Numbered from the stretch's first letter, positions 1 through 8,149 are shown. The stretch is DNA of 12,447 nucleotides from an uncultured Verrucomicrobiales bacterium (GCA_937969125.1 CALBVA010000329.1:1-12447); one strand, 5' to 3'. The notes: generated by a model from the letters alone, not told the origin. Translations and numbers: made by a program.

Positions 1-71
1 TCAGCACCTTCGGCAAAAACCGCCGTGTGAATGGTATCACTTACATCGAGTTCCAGAAGCCAAAGCGCTAG
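1..71 (+). CDS. C-terminal end of an unrecognised protein (partial)
   Basis: An open frame enters from the left edge (first full codon at position 3) and ends at a TAG at 69-71. It encodes 22 residues ending in GITYIEFQKPKR. The tail is basic and looks like the final beta strand of a folded protein, but I do not recognise the family. The gene's start lies outside the window. The bases after the stop are pyrimidine-rich (about 80-99) with only a 4-bp AAGG/CCTT inverted repeat, so there is no convincing terminator. Coding status rests only on the open frame at the edge and on there being no competing gene. Confidence 0.5.
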   Translation, partial: STFGKNRRVNGITYIEFQKPKR

Positions 72-97
72 GATCAAGGCACTTCACCTTCTTTCTT

Positions 98-202
98 TTA
101 AGTTAGTCTGCGAGTCGCAACCACAGGGTTATCGTCCGGATAATAAGGTTTGAATTCCGCCAGAAGTTCATCCGGCGGATCTCTTGCACTTCCTTGCGAA
201 TT
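98..202 (-). pseudogene. Possible 3' remnant of a gene (no start codon)
   Basis: On the minus strand a frame opens just after an in-frame TAA near 203-205 and closes at a TAA at 98-100. Its last part reads like real protein: DPPDELLAEFKPYYPDDNP followed by VVATRRLT. It has no ATG, GTG or TTG start and no upstream continuation, so it cannot be an intact gene. It could be the decayed 3' end of a lost gene or a chance open frame. No family is recognised. It lies between the partial plus-strand gene and the end of ndk. Confidence 0.2.
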
Positions 203-261
203 TTAATTCTAAAATCGCGACTGCTGCTCGACCACCACTTCGATTAAAATGAGTGCCTCTC

Positions 262-693
262 TTAGAAAAGCTCACCGTCGTTAAAGAAGCGCTTTAGCTC
301 GGCTTGGGCAGCCTCGGGGCTGTCGGAAGCGTGGCAAACATTGCGCATCTTCGAGTCGCCGGACTTGTCACCGAGATCACCACGAATCGTTCCCGCTTCG
401 GCAGCGTTAGAGTCGGTGGGTCCGAGGAGGTCGCGCACCTTCGTAATAACATCCTCACCGGCAAGGGCGAGGGCGACAATTGGGCTCTCCTGCATAAATC
501 CGCGCACGGAGGGGAAGAAGGGCATCTCCGCGATGTGGGAGTAATGCTCGGCGAGGATTTCATCGGACAGAGTCATCATTTTGATTCCGCGAATGGTGAA
601 GCCCTCCGTCTGGTAGCGGGCGAGCACTTGCCCGACGAGATTCTTTTGAACGGCGTCGGGCTTGAAGAGGATTAGAGTGGTTTCTTGTGCCAT
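262..693 (-). CDS. ndk: Nucleoside diphosphate kinase
   Basis: Transfers the gamma phosphate from ATP to nucleoside diphosphates through a phosphohistidine intermediate, balancing cytoplasmic NTP and dNTP pools. The 143-residue protein from MAQETTLILFKPDAV matches the usual family length of about 140. Family residues are visible: K11 in FKPDAV, Y51, F59, R87, T93 in GPTDS, R104 in TIRGD, N118, and the active-site H121 in NVCHASDS. The HASDS form, rather than HGSDS, occurs in other bacterial and archaeal members. I chose the ATG at 693 because the family consensus begins there. An in-frame ATG at 708 would add five residues (MPRLN), and an AGGGGG stretch lies upstream of it at a long spacing. 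The gene stands alone on the minus strand, divergent from acpS. Function is very secure; the start is less so. Confidence 0.96.
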   Translation of the reverse strand: MAQETTLILFKPDAVQKNLVGQVLARYQTEGFTIRGIKMMTLSDEILAEHYSHIAEMPFFPSVRGFMQESPIVALALAGEDVITKVRDLLGPTDSNAAEAGTIRGDLGDKSGDSKMRNVCHASDSPEAAQAELKRFFNDGELF

Positions 694-703
694 GTTGAGG
701 CGG

Positions 704-733
704 GGCATATTCCAATCGCCCCCTTGCTGTCAA
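704..733 (-). promoter_or_regulatory. Candidate promoter for ndk
   Basis: The minus strand carries a perfect TTGACA at 733-728. A weak -10-like ATATGC (710-705) or TATGCC (709-704) follows at 17-18 bases. If used, transcription would start about 10 bases or fewer before the ATG at 693, giving a nearly leaderless message. That would fit the absence of a Shine-Dalgarno sequence before this ATG. The -10 match is poor, so this is only a candidate. Confidence 0.25.
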
Positions 734-911
734 TCCCAGCGGGGCTTCCGTAAGGTTTGCTACCGAGAGATATTTGCCCAAACGGCTTTTGAGGTCAGTC
801 AGGAGCCATGTTGGATATCCAGCGATTAAAGTGTGGTGCTCTGCACGGGGAATTTCAGCGACGAGGAAACGCTCTTTCCGATGACCAGAAAACCCGATAA
901 AGAATCAGAGC

Positions 912-1295
912 ATGCAGCTGATAGGGATCGGAATCGATGTGGTGGAAGTGTCGCGAATCAAATCATCGCTCGATGAATTCGGCGACCGGTTCATGGAGCG
1001 CGTTTTCACTGAGACCGAGCGTGAATACAGCCAAAGACAGAAGCGGCCCGAATTACATTTGGCAGCGAGGTTCGCAGCGAAGGAAGCGATTGCGAAGGCA
1101 TTCGGAACTGGAATTGGAAAAGAGATCGGCTGGCTGGATATGGAAATTATTCGCAAGCCCAGCGGAGAGCCAGAAGCCAGGCTCAGCGGCGGCGGAGCGG
1201 AATACGCAAAGTCTCGTGGCGTGAGGCAGGTTATGGTCAGCCTCACGCACGCGAAGCACTACGCCGCAGCCAATGCCGTGATCATGGGGGAATAG
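912..1295 (+). CDS. acpS: Holo-[acyl-carrier-protein] synthase (AcpS-type 4'-phosphopantetheinyl transferase)
   Basis: Transfers the 4'-phosphopantetheine arm of coenzyme A to a serine of apo-ACP, producing the active carrier for fatty acid synthesis in the cytoplasm. The 127-residue length is normal for the trimeric AcpS type. The N-terminal IGIGIDVVEVSRI holds the Mg2+-binding Asp (D9). RFAAKEAIAKAFGTGI holds the conserved E58 and K57. The C-terminal VSLTHAKHYAAANAV is the usual SLSH-like strand with H113. The ATG at 912 is the only start that fits the family N-terminus; no strong Shine-Dalgarno precedes it. It is divergent from ndk and lies upstream of mgtE in the same direction with a 75-base gap, so the two may be co-transcribed. 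Confidence 0.96.
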   Translation: MQLIGIGIDVVEVSRIKSSLDEFGDRFMERVFTETEREYSQRQKRPELHLAARFAAKEAIAKAFGTGIGKEIGWLDMEIIRKPSGEPEARLSGGGAEYAKSRGVRQVMVSLTHAKHYAAANAVIMGE

Positions 1296-1370
1296 CACCT
1301 TACCGTAGAGCTCATTACTGAATTCCGCATTACATTTATTGTGTGAAGTTAGTTGCGGGGAGCTTGTGAG

Positions 1371-2837
1371 GTGAGCAATCCTGCGGATCCCTTGCTTTTC
1401 GCTCTTCACGCTTCCACGGTAGTAACGCATCCTCCCAACGTGTCCGAAGAACTGGCTGGAGTATTGGAACGCATCGAGAATGCGATTGAATCACGCGATG
1501 ATGCGAAGGTCCGCGAGTTAACTGAAAATCTCCACTACGCGGATCTCGCCCAAGTCTACGAGGACGCTGCGCCAGAGAACCGCGAATTCTTCGCGGAGAT
1601 TCTCGGTTCTGACAAATTCTCCGAGGTTCTTCCTGATCTGCCGGATACTCTGGTCGAGGATGCGCTGGAGCAATTCGAGCCGGCCGAGCAGCGCGAGATG
1701 CTCGATTCACTCCCGGATGATGACCGCGTCGATATCCTCCAGGACGTCAGCGAATCAAAACGCCAGGACTTCATTGACCTCCTGGACGAGGAAAAGCGCA
1801 ATTCCACCCGCACCCTGCTTCGCTATGGCGAGGATACTGCCGGTGGCCGGATGACCACTCAGATCGGAAAAATCCGGGCAAACATGACGATCAAAGACGC
1901 CATCGATTTCCTCCGTGATGACGTGGAATCGACGGAAACCATGGCGCGTATCTTTGTTGTTGATGCGCAGGATCGTCTTCTGGGTAAGGTCCGCCTTCGT
2001 GATCTCGCCTTTAATCCTTGGGACACGCCGATCCGCGATATTCTCACTGATGAGGAACCCAGTATCCTAGCCAGTGCGGATCAGGAGGAAGCCGCGAAAA
2101 TGTTAGCCCGCTACGACATGGTGCTTCTTCCAGTCGTTGATGAGGCGAACCGTCTCTTAGGTGTCATCACTGCCGATGACGCTATCGAAATTCTTGAAGA
2201 AGAGTCCACCGAGGACATGGAAAAAGCAGCTGGCATCGCCGGTGAAACCTCCGAGGAAACTTATCTCAATACCGCCCTGATTACGCACTTCAAGCGCCGC
2301 GCCGGATGGCTCGTGATTCTGGCACTCCTCGCGATTCTTTCTGGCTTCGTGATGATGCACTTCGAGCAAACGCTCACCGACATCTTCCTTCTTTCGCTCT
2401 TCCTGCCCATGGTCGTCGCGGCTGGCGGAAACACCGGCGGCCAGGCCTCCACGATGGTCATTCGTGCGATGGCTCTCGGCGAGCTGGACCCCTCGGACAC
2501 GGCGCGCGTGGCTTGGAAGGAATCCCGCCTGGGGCTTTGTCTCGGCGGCCTTCTCGCTCTGGTCATCGGGCTTGTCGCAATCTTCGCCCCACCCGCTTTT
2601 GGTGCCACTCTACCAGACGGGAATAACTTCACACAATTCGGTCTTGCCGTCGCCATCGCCCTCGCTGTTCAAGTCACGACTTCCACCTTGATTGGCGCGC
2701 TTCTTCCAATTGGTGCCCGTGCAGTAAAAATGGACCCCGCAGTGATCGCCGCACCTGCGATCACGACCATTGTAGATGTCATCGGAATGGTGATTTATTT
2801 CACGGTCGCGGCCAGTATCCTTAACCTCCCATCATGA
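1371..2837 (+). CDS. mgtE: Magnesium channel/transporter MgtE
   Basis: Inner-membrane Mg2+-selective channel whose cytoplasmic domains sense internal Mg2+ and close the pore. The 488-residue protein has the standard order: an acidic helical MgtE_N domain (about residues 30-150), a CBS-domain pair (about 155-275), a connecting helix, and a membrane domain with five hydrophobic segments (about 312-486). Signature stretches are AAGGNTGGQASTMVIRAMAL (GGNTGGQ at 352-358) and DPAVIAAPAITTIVDVIG, whose Asp469 matches the pore Asp of known MgtE channels. I chose GTG at 1371 because GGGGAG at 1357-1362 sits 8 bases before it; a TTG at 1353 would add six residues. No room exists for an M-box riboswitch in the 75-base gap after acpS. 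The stop codon overlaps the next gene's start. Confidence 0.96.
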   Translation: MSNPADPLLFALHASTVVTHPPNVSEELAGVLERIENAIESRDDAKVRELTENLHYADLAQVYEDAAPENREFFAEILGSDKFSEVLPDLPDTLVEDALEQFEPAEQREMLDSLPDDDRVDILQDVSESKRQDFIDLLDEEKRNSTRTLLRYGEDTAGGRMTTQIGKIRANMTIKDAIDFLRDDVESTETMARIFVVDAQDRLLGKVRLRDLAFNPWDTPIRDILTDEEPSILASADQEEAAKMLARYDMVLLPVVDEANRLLGVITADDAIEILEEESTEDMEKAAGIAGETSEETYLNTALITHFKRRAGWLVILALLAILSGFVMMHFEQTLTDIFLLSLFLPMVVAAGGNTGGQASTMVIRAMALGELDPSDTARVAWKESRLGLCLGGLLALVIGLVAIFAPPAFGATLPDGNNFTQFGLAVAIALAVQVTTSTLIGALLPIGARAVKMDPAVIAAPAITTIVDVIGMVIYFTVAASILNLPS

Positions 2838-3844
2838 AAATTCCCGCTCTGATTCTCGCTTTCGCCGCTCCGCTTTTCGGTCACGATGGCCACCTTCACA
2901 ATCCCGCTGCCGAGGAGATGTCGGTCGCGGCCAAAGCCTTTCTCTCAAGCCTCGATGAAGTCCAAACCAAGGCGGCTAAGATCGATTTCAAAAGCCCTGA
3001 GCGTGAGAATTGGCACTTCGTTCCCATGGACAGAGATGGCGTCCGTTTCGATGCTCTAAAGCCCCACCAGCAACACCTCGCCTTCGGCCTCCTTGGCACC
3101 GGCCTCAGCCAAAAAGGCCTCCTCACTGCGACCCAAATTATGACTTTGGAGCAAATTCTTCAGGACCGCGGCGGCGATCCGGAGCGGCGCAACACCGAGA
3201 AATACTCCATCGCCATTTTCGGTATTCCGGATGCCAAAAAAGCCTGGGGCTGGCGCTTCGAGGGCCATCATCTTTCCCTTAATTTCACCCTCATCGGGGA
3301 CAAGGTCACCGGCCTTCCAGCTTTTATGGGGACCAATCCCGCCGAGCTGAAATCCGGTCCGATGAAAGGTCTGCGCCCACTTGGTGAGATCGAGGATGCC
3401 GCTCGTAATCTTGCGGTGGCCTTGAAAAAAGCCGGCCTCAGTCCCGTGTTTTCGGAAAAGCCGCCCCGCGATATCCTCACCGGCCAAGATCGCGAAGCGA
3501 CAGCTTTGAAGACCCAAGGAACGACTTCCGACAAGCTCTCCGCCGCTCAGCAAAAACAGCTCTTGGCTGTAATTTCAGAGATCGCCGAGTTGCACCGCAA
3601 GGAGATCACCAACGACGCTCTGCGTAAGATTTTCACGATGCAGCGGAAGAAACTCCACTTCGCTTGGGCGGGATCATTAGAGAAGAATTCTCCACATTAT
3701 TTTCGTATTCAAGGAGTTGATTTCCTCATCGAGTATGCCAACACCCAGAATGACGCCAATCACGCCCACCTCGTCTGGCGTGATTTGAAGAACGACTTCG
3801 CCCGCGATCTCTTGAAAAAACACTACGAGCACGATCACCAATAG
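2834..3844 (+). CDS. Secreted DUF3500 family protein
   Basis: Function is unknown; family membership is clear. The 336-residue protein starts with a short signal peptide (about residues 1-16, ending ..APLFG), so the mature protein would begin HDGHLH. Conserved DUF3500 stretches are visible: WGWRFEGHHLSLNF at 138-151, FMGTNPAE near 164-171, and near the C-terminus HYFRIQGVDFLIEY (288-301) followed by QNDANHAHLVWRD (305-317). Both mature ends are rich in His and Asp (HDGHLH, and HYEHDHQ at the end), which suggests metal binding; that is inference. The ATG overlaps the mgtE stop as ATGA, indicating translational coupling to the Mg2+ channel. The prolyl oligopeptidase gene follows after 44 bases, so all three are probably one transcription unit. 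Confidence 0.88.
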   Translation: MKIPALILAFAAPLFGHDGHLHNPAAEEMSVAAKAFLSSLDEVQTKAAKIDFKSPERENWHFVPMDRDGVRFDALKPHQQHLAFGLLGTGLSQKGLLTATQIMTLEQILQDRGGDPERRNTEKYSIAIFGIPDAKKAWGWRFEGHHLSLNFTLIGDKVTGLPAFMGTNPAELKSGPMKGLRPLGEIEDAARNLAVALKKAGLSPVFSEKPPRDILTGQDREATALKTQGTTSDKLSAAQQKQLLAVISEIAELHRKEITNDALRKIFTMQRKKLHFAWAGSLEKNSPHYFRIQGVDFLIEYANTQNDANHAHLVWRDLKNDFARDLLKKHYEHDHQ

Positions 3845-3888
3845 CTTTGCATCCTTGCAAGATGAGGCTCGCTCCATACCCTTCGGTG

Positions 3889-6015
3889 ATGCGCTTCGCC
3901 CCTCTCCTTTTTCTGTCCATGGCTCTTCCATCACATCTCTTTGGAGATGATAAAAAACCAACTTATCCGGACTCCAAACCGGGCGATACGATCGAGAAAA
4001 TTCATGGAATTTCCGTTCCTGATCCTTATCGCTGGCTTGAGGATTTAAACTCGAAAGAAACGGCAGCCTGGGTGAAAGCGCAGAATGATCTCACCCGCTC
4101 GCATCTCGATCAAATCCCCGGCCGGGACTCTCTCAATAAGCACCTCACGAAGCTTTGGAACGTGGAGCGCTATGGCGTCCCATTCGTGGAGGGCGGGCAA
4201 TATTTCTTCACCAAAAATGACGGACTACAGAACCAATCCGTTCTCTACACCACCCGCTCCTTGGATAAGGAGGCTCGCGTCTTGCTGGATCCCAACAACC
4301 TTTCCGAAGACGGGACAGTATCGCTGAATGGTTACGAAATTTCCCCCAACGGGAAATTCATTGCCTACTCCACCTCCGCTTCCGGATCTGACTGGATCGA
4401 GTGGCGTGTCCGCGAGATCGAGACCGGCCGCGACCTCGCCGATCATCTCAAGTGGTCGAAATTTTCCAGCGCAGCCTGGTCGAAGGACAGCAAAGGCTTC
4501 TACTACGGCCGTTTTCCCACCCCGAAAGAAGGTGAGGAAATGATGGCCGCGAATGTTCACAAAAAGATTTATTACCACACCGTGGGCACTTCGCAGGACG
4601 AGGATAGCCTAGTTTACGAACGGCCTACCAAGCCGAAACAGGGACTCTATTCCTGGGTCAGCGAGGATGGCCGCTATCTTCTTATCCATGTTTCTCAGGG
4701 CACCGACACCAAAAACGGGCTTTTTTACAAGGACCTCACCACTCAAAAATCGCCAGTGGTGGAGCTTCTTTCCAGCTTTGATGCCTCTTACGACTTTATC
4801 GGAAATATTGGGCCCAAGTTCCTCATCCGAACCGATTTAAATGCGCCGAAACAGCGTGTTGTCGCCATTGATCTGGCCAAGCCTGAGACCTCGAACTGGA
4901 AGGAGCTCATTTCCGAGACTGCCGAGACTCTCAAGTCGGTCTCCCATGTCGGCCACGTCCTGATCGCGAATTATCTCAAGGACGCCCGCACCGAGATTCG
5001 CCGTTTTGAGATTAATGGAAAGCCACTTCCCGGCGTCGAACTCCCGGGGCTCGGCACCGCCTCCGGCTTTGGTGGGAAGTCTGGGCACAAGACGACTTTT
5101 TACAGCTTCACCTCCTTCACCAGTCCAGGCGCGGTTTATCGTTATGACGTTGCGAAGAATGAATCCACCCTCTTCAAAGCTCCCAAAACAGCCTTCGACC
5201 CGAAGCAATATGTTTCAACCCAGATCTTCGCCAACTCCAAGGATGGGACAAGGGTTCCCATGTTCGTAGTCCATAAGCGCGGGATTAACCTCGATGGCAG
5301 CAATCCCACCCTCCTCTACGGATACGGCGGCTTTAATATCTCCCTCCGTCCGGCTTATTCTCCGGTGACAGTCGCCTGGATGGATCTGGGCGGCATCTAC
5401 GTCATGGCGAATTTACGCGGCGGCGGCGAGTATGGGGAGGACTGGCACGAGGCCGGAATGAAGCTGAAGAAGCAAAATGTTTTCGATGACTTCATCAGCT
5501 GCGCCGAGCACCTCATCGCCAAGAAATACACCTCACCTCAGAAGCTTGCCATTTCCGGTGGCTCGAATGGCGGCCTCCTAGTCGGTGCCTGTATGGTCCA
5601 GCGGCCGAAGCTCTTCGGAGCCTGTCTGCCCGCCGTCGGCGTGATGGACATGCTACGCTTTCAGAAATTCACTATCGGCTGGGCCTGGCAGGCGGAGTAT
5701 GGACACCCGGATGAGAATAAGGCGGACTTCGAAAACCTCCTCCGCTACTCGCCCTACCACAACTTGAAGCCCACGGACTACCCCGCCACCATGGTCATCA
5801 CTTCGGATCACGATGATCGCGTAGTGCCGTCACACAGCTTCAAGTTCGCCGCCGCCCTACAGGCTGCCGACACCAGTGCCTCCCCTTCCCTAATCCGCAT
5901 CGAGAGTAAGGCCGGCCACGGAGCAGGCACCCCGACCTCCAAGCGCATCGAAGGCGCGGTGGATAAGTTCTCCTTCCTATCAAAAGCCCTCGGCTTTGAG
6001 ATTCAGCTGAAGTGA
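3889..6015 (+). CDS. Prolyl oligopeptidase (S9A family), secreted
   Basis: Serine peptidase that cuts short peptides after proline. The mature protein shows the family layout. An N-terminal cap strand region contains GISVPDPYRWLEDLN, then a seven-bladed beta-propeller (about residues 80-430), then the alpha/beta-hydrolase domain. The catalytic triad is visible: Ser559 in GGSNGG, Asp642 in DHDDRVVPSHSFKF with the substrate-binding Arg644, and His677 in AGHGAGTP. These positions nearly match porcine POP (554, 641, 680). The 708-residue length is typical. I chose ATG at 3889 because it gives a clean signal peptide (MRFAPLLFLSMALPSHLFG then DDKK), implying periplasmic action. An ATG at 3862 in the same frame would add nine residues ahead of the signal. 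It is third in the mgtE run and ends 39 bases from the convergent glycosidase gene. Confidence 0.95.
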   Translation: MRFAPLLFLSMALPSHLFGDDKKPTYPDSKPGDTIEKIHGISVPDPYRWLEDLNSKETAAWVKAQNDLTRSHLDQIPGRDSLNKHLTKLWNVERYGVPFVEGGQYFFTKNDGLQNQSVLYTTRSLDKEARVLLDPNNLSEDGTVSLNGYEISPNGKFIAYSTSASGSDWIEWRVREIETGRDLADHLKWSKFSSAAWSKDSKGFYYGRFPTPKEGEEMMAANVHKKIYYHTVGTSQDEDSLVYERPTKPKQGLYSWVSEDGRYLLIHVSQGTDTKNGLFYKDLTTQKSPVVELLSSFDASYDFIGNIGPKFLIRTDLNAPKQRVVAIDLAKPETSNWKELISETAETLKSVSHVGHVLIANYLKDARTEIRRFEINGKPLPGVELPGLGTASGFGGKSGHKTTFYSFTSFTSPGAVYRYDVAKNESTLFKAPKTAFDPKQYVSTQIFANSKDGTRVPMFVVHKRGINLDGSNPTLLYGYGGFNISLRPAYSPVTVAWMDLGGIYVMANLRGGGEYGEDWHEAGMKLKKQNVFDDFISCAEHLIAKKYTSPQKLAISGGSNGGLLVGACMVQRPKLFGACLPAVGVMDMLRFQKFTIGWAWQAEYGHPDENKADFENLLRYSPYHNLKPTDYPATMVITSDHDDRVVPSHSFKFAAALQAADTSASPSLIRIESKAGHGAGTPTSKRIEGAVDKFSFLSKALGFEIQLK

Positions 6016-6054
6016 GATCAAAGCCACAAGGCTCGTAAAAGACAGCGTTGCTTT

Positions 6055-8094
6055 CTACCTCGTCAACTTCACAAAAACGTAGGCCTTCTCGCGGCTTAAC
6101 TTTGTGATGATGGTGCGGTCACTCACGGTGACCTTCGCCTTGTCATCGTTCGAGTGAATGACTTCCGCCTGAAAGCCTCCTTCGACCAGGGGCAACTCAA
6201 AACGATGTTCCCCTTTCGGGTTCACTTCCCGGAAAAGCAGCGCGTAGCCTGTTTTGCGATCCTTCGAGACCGAGACAAATCCTGTCCAGCTTTTCCCGTT
6301 CGGCTGCGCTCCGATAGGGATGATATTGCCCTGATGAATTGCGACGCGATGCTCACGCCATTTCTTAATGAGAGGGGTAATCCGTTTCCGGTAGTCCTCG
6401 GGGAGCTGCGAGGTCTCCAACCATGCCAGTGGGGTCCCGAACATCACACCTGCGAAGAGGTAGTCTGATTCGTAGTAAGCAGGAGCCAGCTTGGCCTTAC
6501 CGTAGGTGCGCCGATAACGGCCACCCGCCATGATCTTCTCATACCGCCCCTTGTTGAGGGTGTTATTGTTAAACTCCATCCGAAGCCTCGCAGGATCCAT
6601 GTATTGGCTGAGCAGCCAGAAATTCCGCAGAGTCCGATAAGGATAATAGCTCCCACGGCTCACATAGCGGTTTTCCACGAAAATCTGACCGCTGCGGAGT
6701 GCTCCAAAATACCCGGGGCGCTTCCCCGCCGTGACATCCAGATCCACGCTGATCTTCCCACCCGATTTTTCAATCACGCCCAACAGAAGCTTCTGCAGAC
6801 GCTTTTCCGACTCGACGCTCCCCAGCACGATGGCGTCGAACTTGAAGTAATCGACATCATACTTCTTGTGCAAGCCCACCACCATATCGACGTCTTTTTC
6901 CCAGTTCGCAAAATTGCTTGAGGAGTCCAAGGCATACCAGAGTCCGAAGCGCATCCCCTTCTCTTTTGCTCCCGCGACGAGGGCGGCAATGCCTCCCGGA
7001 AAGCGCTCCAAATCGGTGCTCCAGAACTCATCGGCGTTCTCCCAAAATCCCGCCCAGATCCCCTTCTTGCCTTTATCAAGACGGGCTGAATTCTGGCTCT
7101 TCCCCTTCTGCCAGCCGTCATCCACCTGGATGACATCCACTCCGAGTGCCGCTCCTGCCTCAATCTCCCCCTCCACGAATTTTCGTGTGATCCTGGAGTC
7201 TCGATTCCCGTCTCCCCAGGTGTTCGAGAGGAGAATGCCGTCCTTACCGGGTCGGTAATTACGGATTTGGCGTTGAAAATCCTGAAGGGCGGCGATGCGT
7301 CCGGCACGCCCCTTTTCGGAAACGATCAGGGCATGCTCATAGCTCTCGGGCCAAGTCTTGTTCAAGGCAAGTCCATGCCACTTCAGGTGACCGTCCACGG
7401 GATTAAAAATGAGGTCCGAGTGATAAGGAATGGTTCTCTCAATCGGTATCGGGGCCAATTTAAAGAAAGTCAGAGCACTCCCGGACTCGTGTTCAGCCGT
7501 GATGATATTGCTCTTTACCGAGACCGGCGAGTCGCGGGTAAATCGTTTTTCAGAGGTCAACGGACCATGATTGTGGTCTGTATTGGTTAGCAGAGTGGCC
7601 GAAATCAGGGTCGTTTTGCTGGGTTCGGGAAGCTTGGTCTTCAGAAAGGTAATGGGTTCGTCGTCGCTCTGATCCAGTGCCGCCTCATCCCCGATCCATT
7701 GCATCAGGATGCCGGGAGCATTCGGGTACATCCGAAGATGAAAGGTCTGATCGCTCAGCTGTATTTGGGCCGAGAGGGATTCCGATTCCGTCACGAAGGC
7801 CTTACCCTGAGAAAAAGTAATCGCAGCCACAGTCTCCGGATTCGCCTTCGGCGCGTTTTTAAGAAGGAGTGACTGATCGAAGGTCACCCAGGGTGTTTGA
7901 TCGCTGCGATTGACTAGTGAGAATAGATCAAGATGACCGGAATCATTGACCACCCAGTTGGCGGTGATCTTCGAATTGCTGGCTTTGAGAATGCCATCTT
8001 CCAATGAGATTTCACAATCCTGAAAGGACTTCGACTGCCCGTAGGCAACGAACCCAGAAAGAAGAGCAAGGCAAGTGACACGGACATGTTGCAT
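6055..8094 (-). CDS. Secreted alpha-galactosidase-like glycoside hydrolase (GH36-related, clan GH-D)
   Basis: Probable retaining alpha-glycosidase; the exact substrate cannot be read from sequence. The 679-residue protein has a signal peptide (about 1-19, ending FVAYGQ), an N-terminal beta-sandwich region (about 25-275), a TIM-barrel region (about 280-540) and a C-terminal beta domain. Clan GH-D features are SNTWGDGNR (290-298), VIQVDDGWQ with D325 and D326, GMRFGLWY, and YFKFDA, whose Asp420 fits the nucleophile of the KxD motif. The usual acid/base Asp motif is not seen. The equivalent strand reads GQIFVENRY with Glu474, followed by YYPYRTLRNFWLLSQY, so this looks like a divergent GH36-related subgroup. 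The ATG at 8094 gives the signal peptide. The gene stands alone, after the trxB terminator, and so should have its own promoter. Other clan members, such as GH31, seem less likely. Confidence 0.82.
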   Translation of the reverse strand: MQHVRVTCLALLSGFVAYGQSKSFQDCEISLEDGILKASNSKITANWVVNDSGHLDLFSLVNRSDQTPWVTFDQSLLLKNAPKANPETVAAITFSQGKAFVTESESLSAQIQLSDQTFHLRMYPNAPGILMQWIGDEAALDQSDDEPITFLKTKLPEPSKTTLISATLLTNTDHNHGPLTSEKRFTRDSPVSVKSNIITAEHESGSALTFFKLAPIPIERTIPYHSDLIFNPVDGHLKWHGLALNKTWPESYEHALIVSEKGRAGRIAALQDFQRQIRNYRPGKDGILLSNTWGDGNRDSRITRKFVEGEIEAGAALGVDVIQVDDGWQKGKSQNSARLDKGKKGIWAGFWENADEFWSTDLERFPGGIAALVAGAKEKGMRFGLWYALDSSSNFANWEKDVDMVVGLHKKYDVDYFKFDAIVLGSVESEKRLQKLLLGVIEKSGGKISVDLDVTAGKRPGYFGALRSGQIFVENRYVSRGSYYPYRTLRNFWLLSQYMDPARLRMEFNNNTLNKGRYEKIMAGGRYRRTYGKAKLAPAYYESDYLFAGVMFGTPLAWLETSQLPEDYRKRITPLIKKWREHRVAIHQGNIIPIGAQPNGKSWTGFVSVSKDRKTGYALLFREVNPKGEHRFELPLVEGGFQAEVIHSNDDKAKVTVSDRTIITKLSREKAYVFVKLTR

Positions 8095-8113
8095 GGAACA
8101 GACCCTGTCAAAG

Positions 8114-8125
8114 CCCGACCTCGGG
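8114..8125. repeat. Perfect 12-base inverted repeat upstream of the glycosidase gene
   Basis: CCCGACCTCGGG (5-base arms, 2-base centre) lies about 20 bases upstream of the glycosidase ATG, in the short gap after the trxB terminator. The centre is too short to be a good RNA hairpin, so an operator is more plausible than a terminator. A 5-base-arm repeat can easily arise by chance. Confidence 0.25.
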
Positions 8126-8149
8126 ACAAGCTTATAAGTCTTCCCCGCG

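Noticed and set aside
1296..1370. Possible M-box riboswitch ahead of mgtE
   Set aside because: The gap after acpS is only 75 bases, shorter than an M-box, and shows no matching multi-stem structure.
3056..3553. A 165-codon minus-strand frame inside the DUF3500 gene
   Set aside because: The DUF3500 motifs are clear on the plus strand, and this frame has no family features or plausible promoter.
6016..6054. Bidirectional terminator between the convergent peptidase and glycosidase genes
   Set aside because: Only 4-5 bp stems can be drawn (for example AGCC/GGCT) without a proper T tract, so I could not support a terminator.
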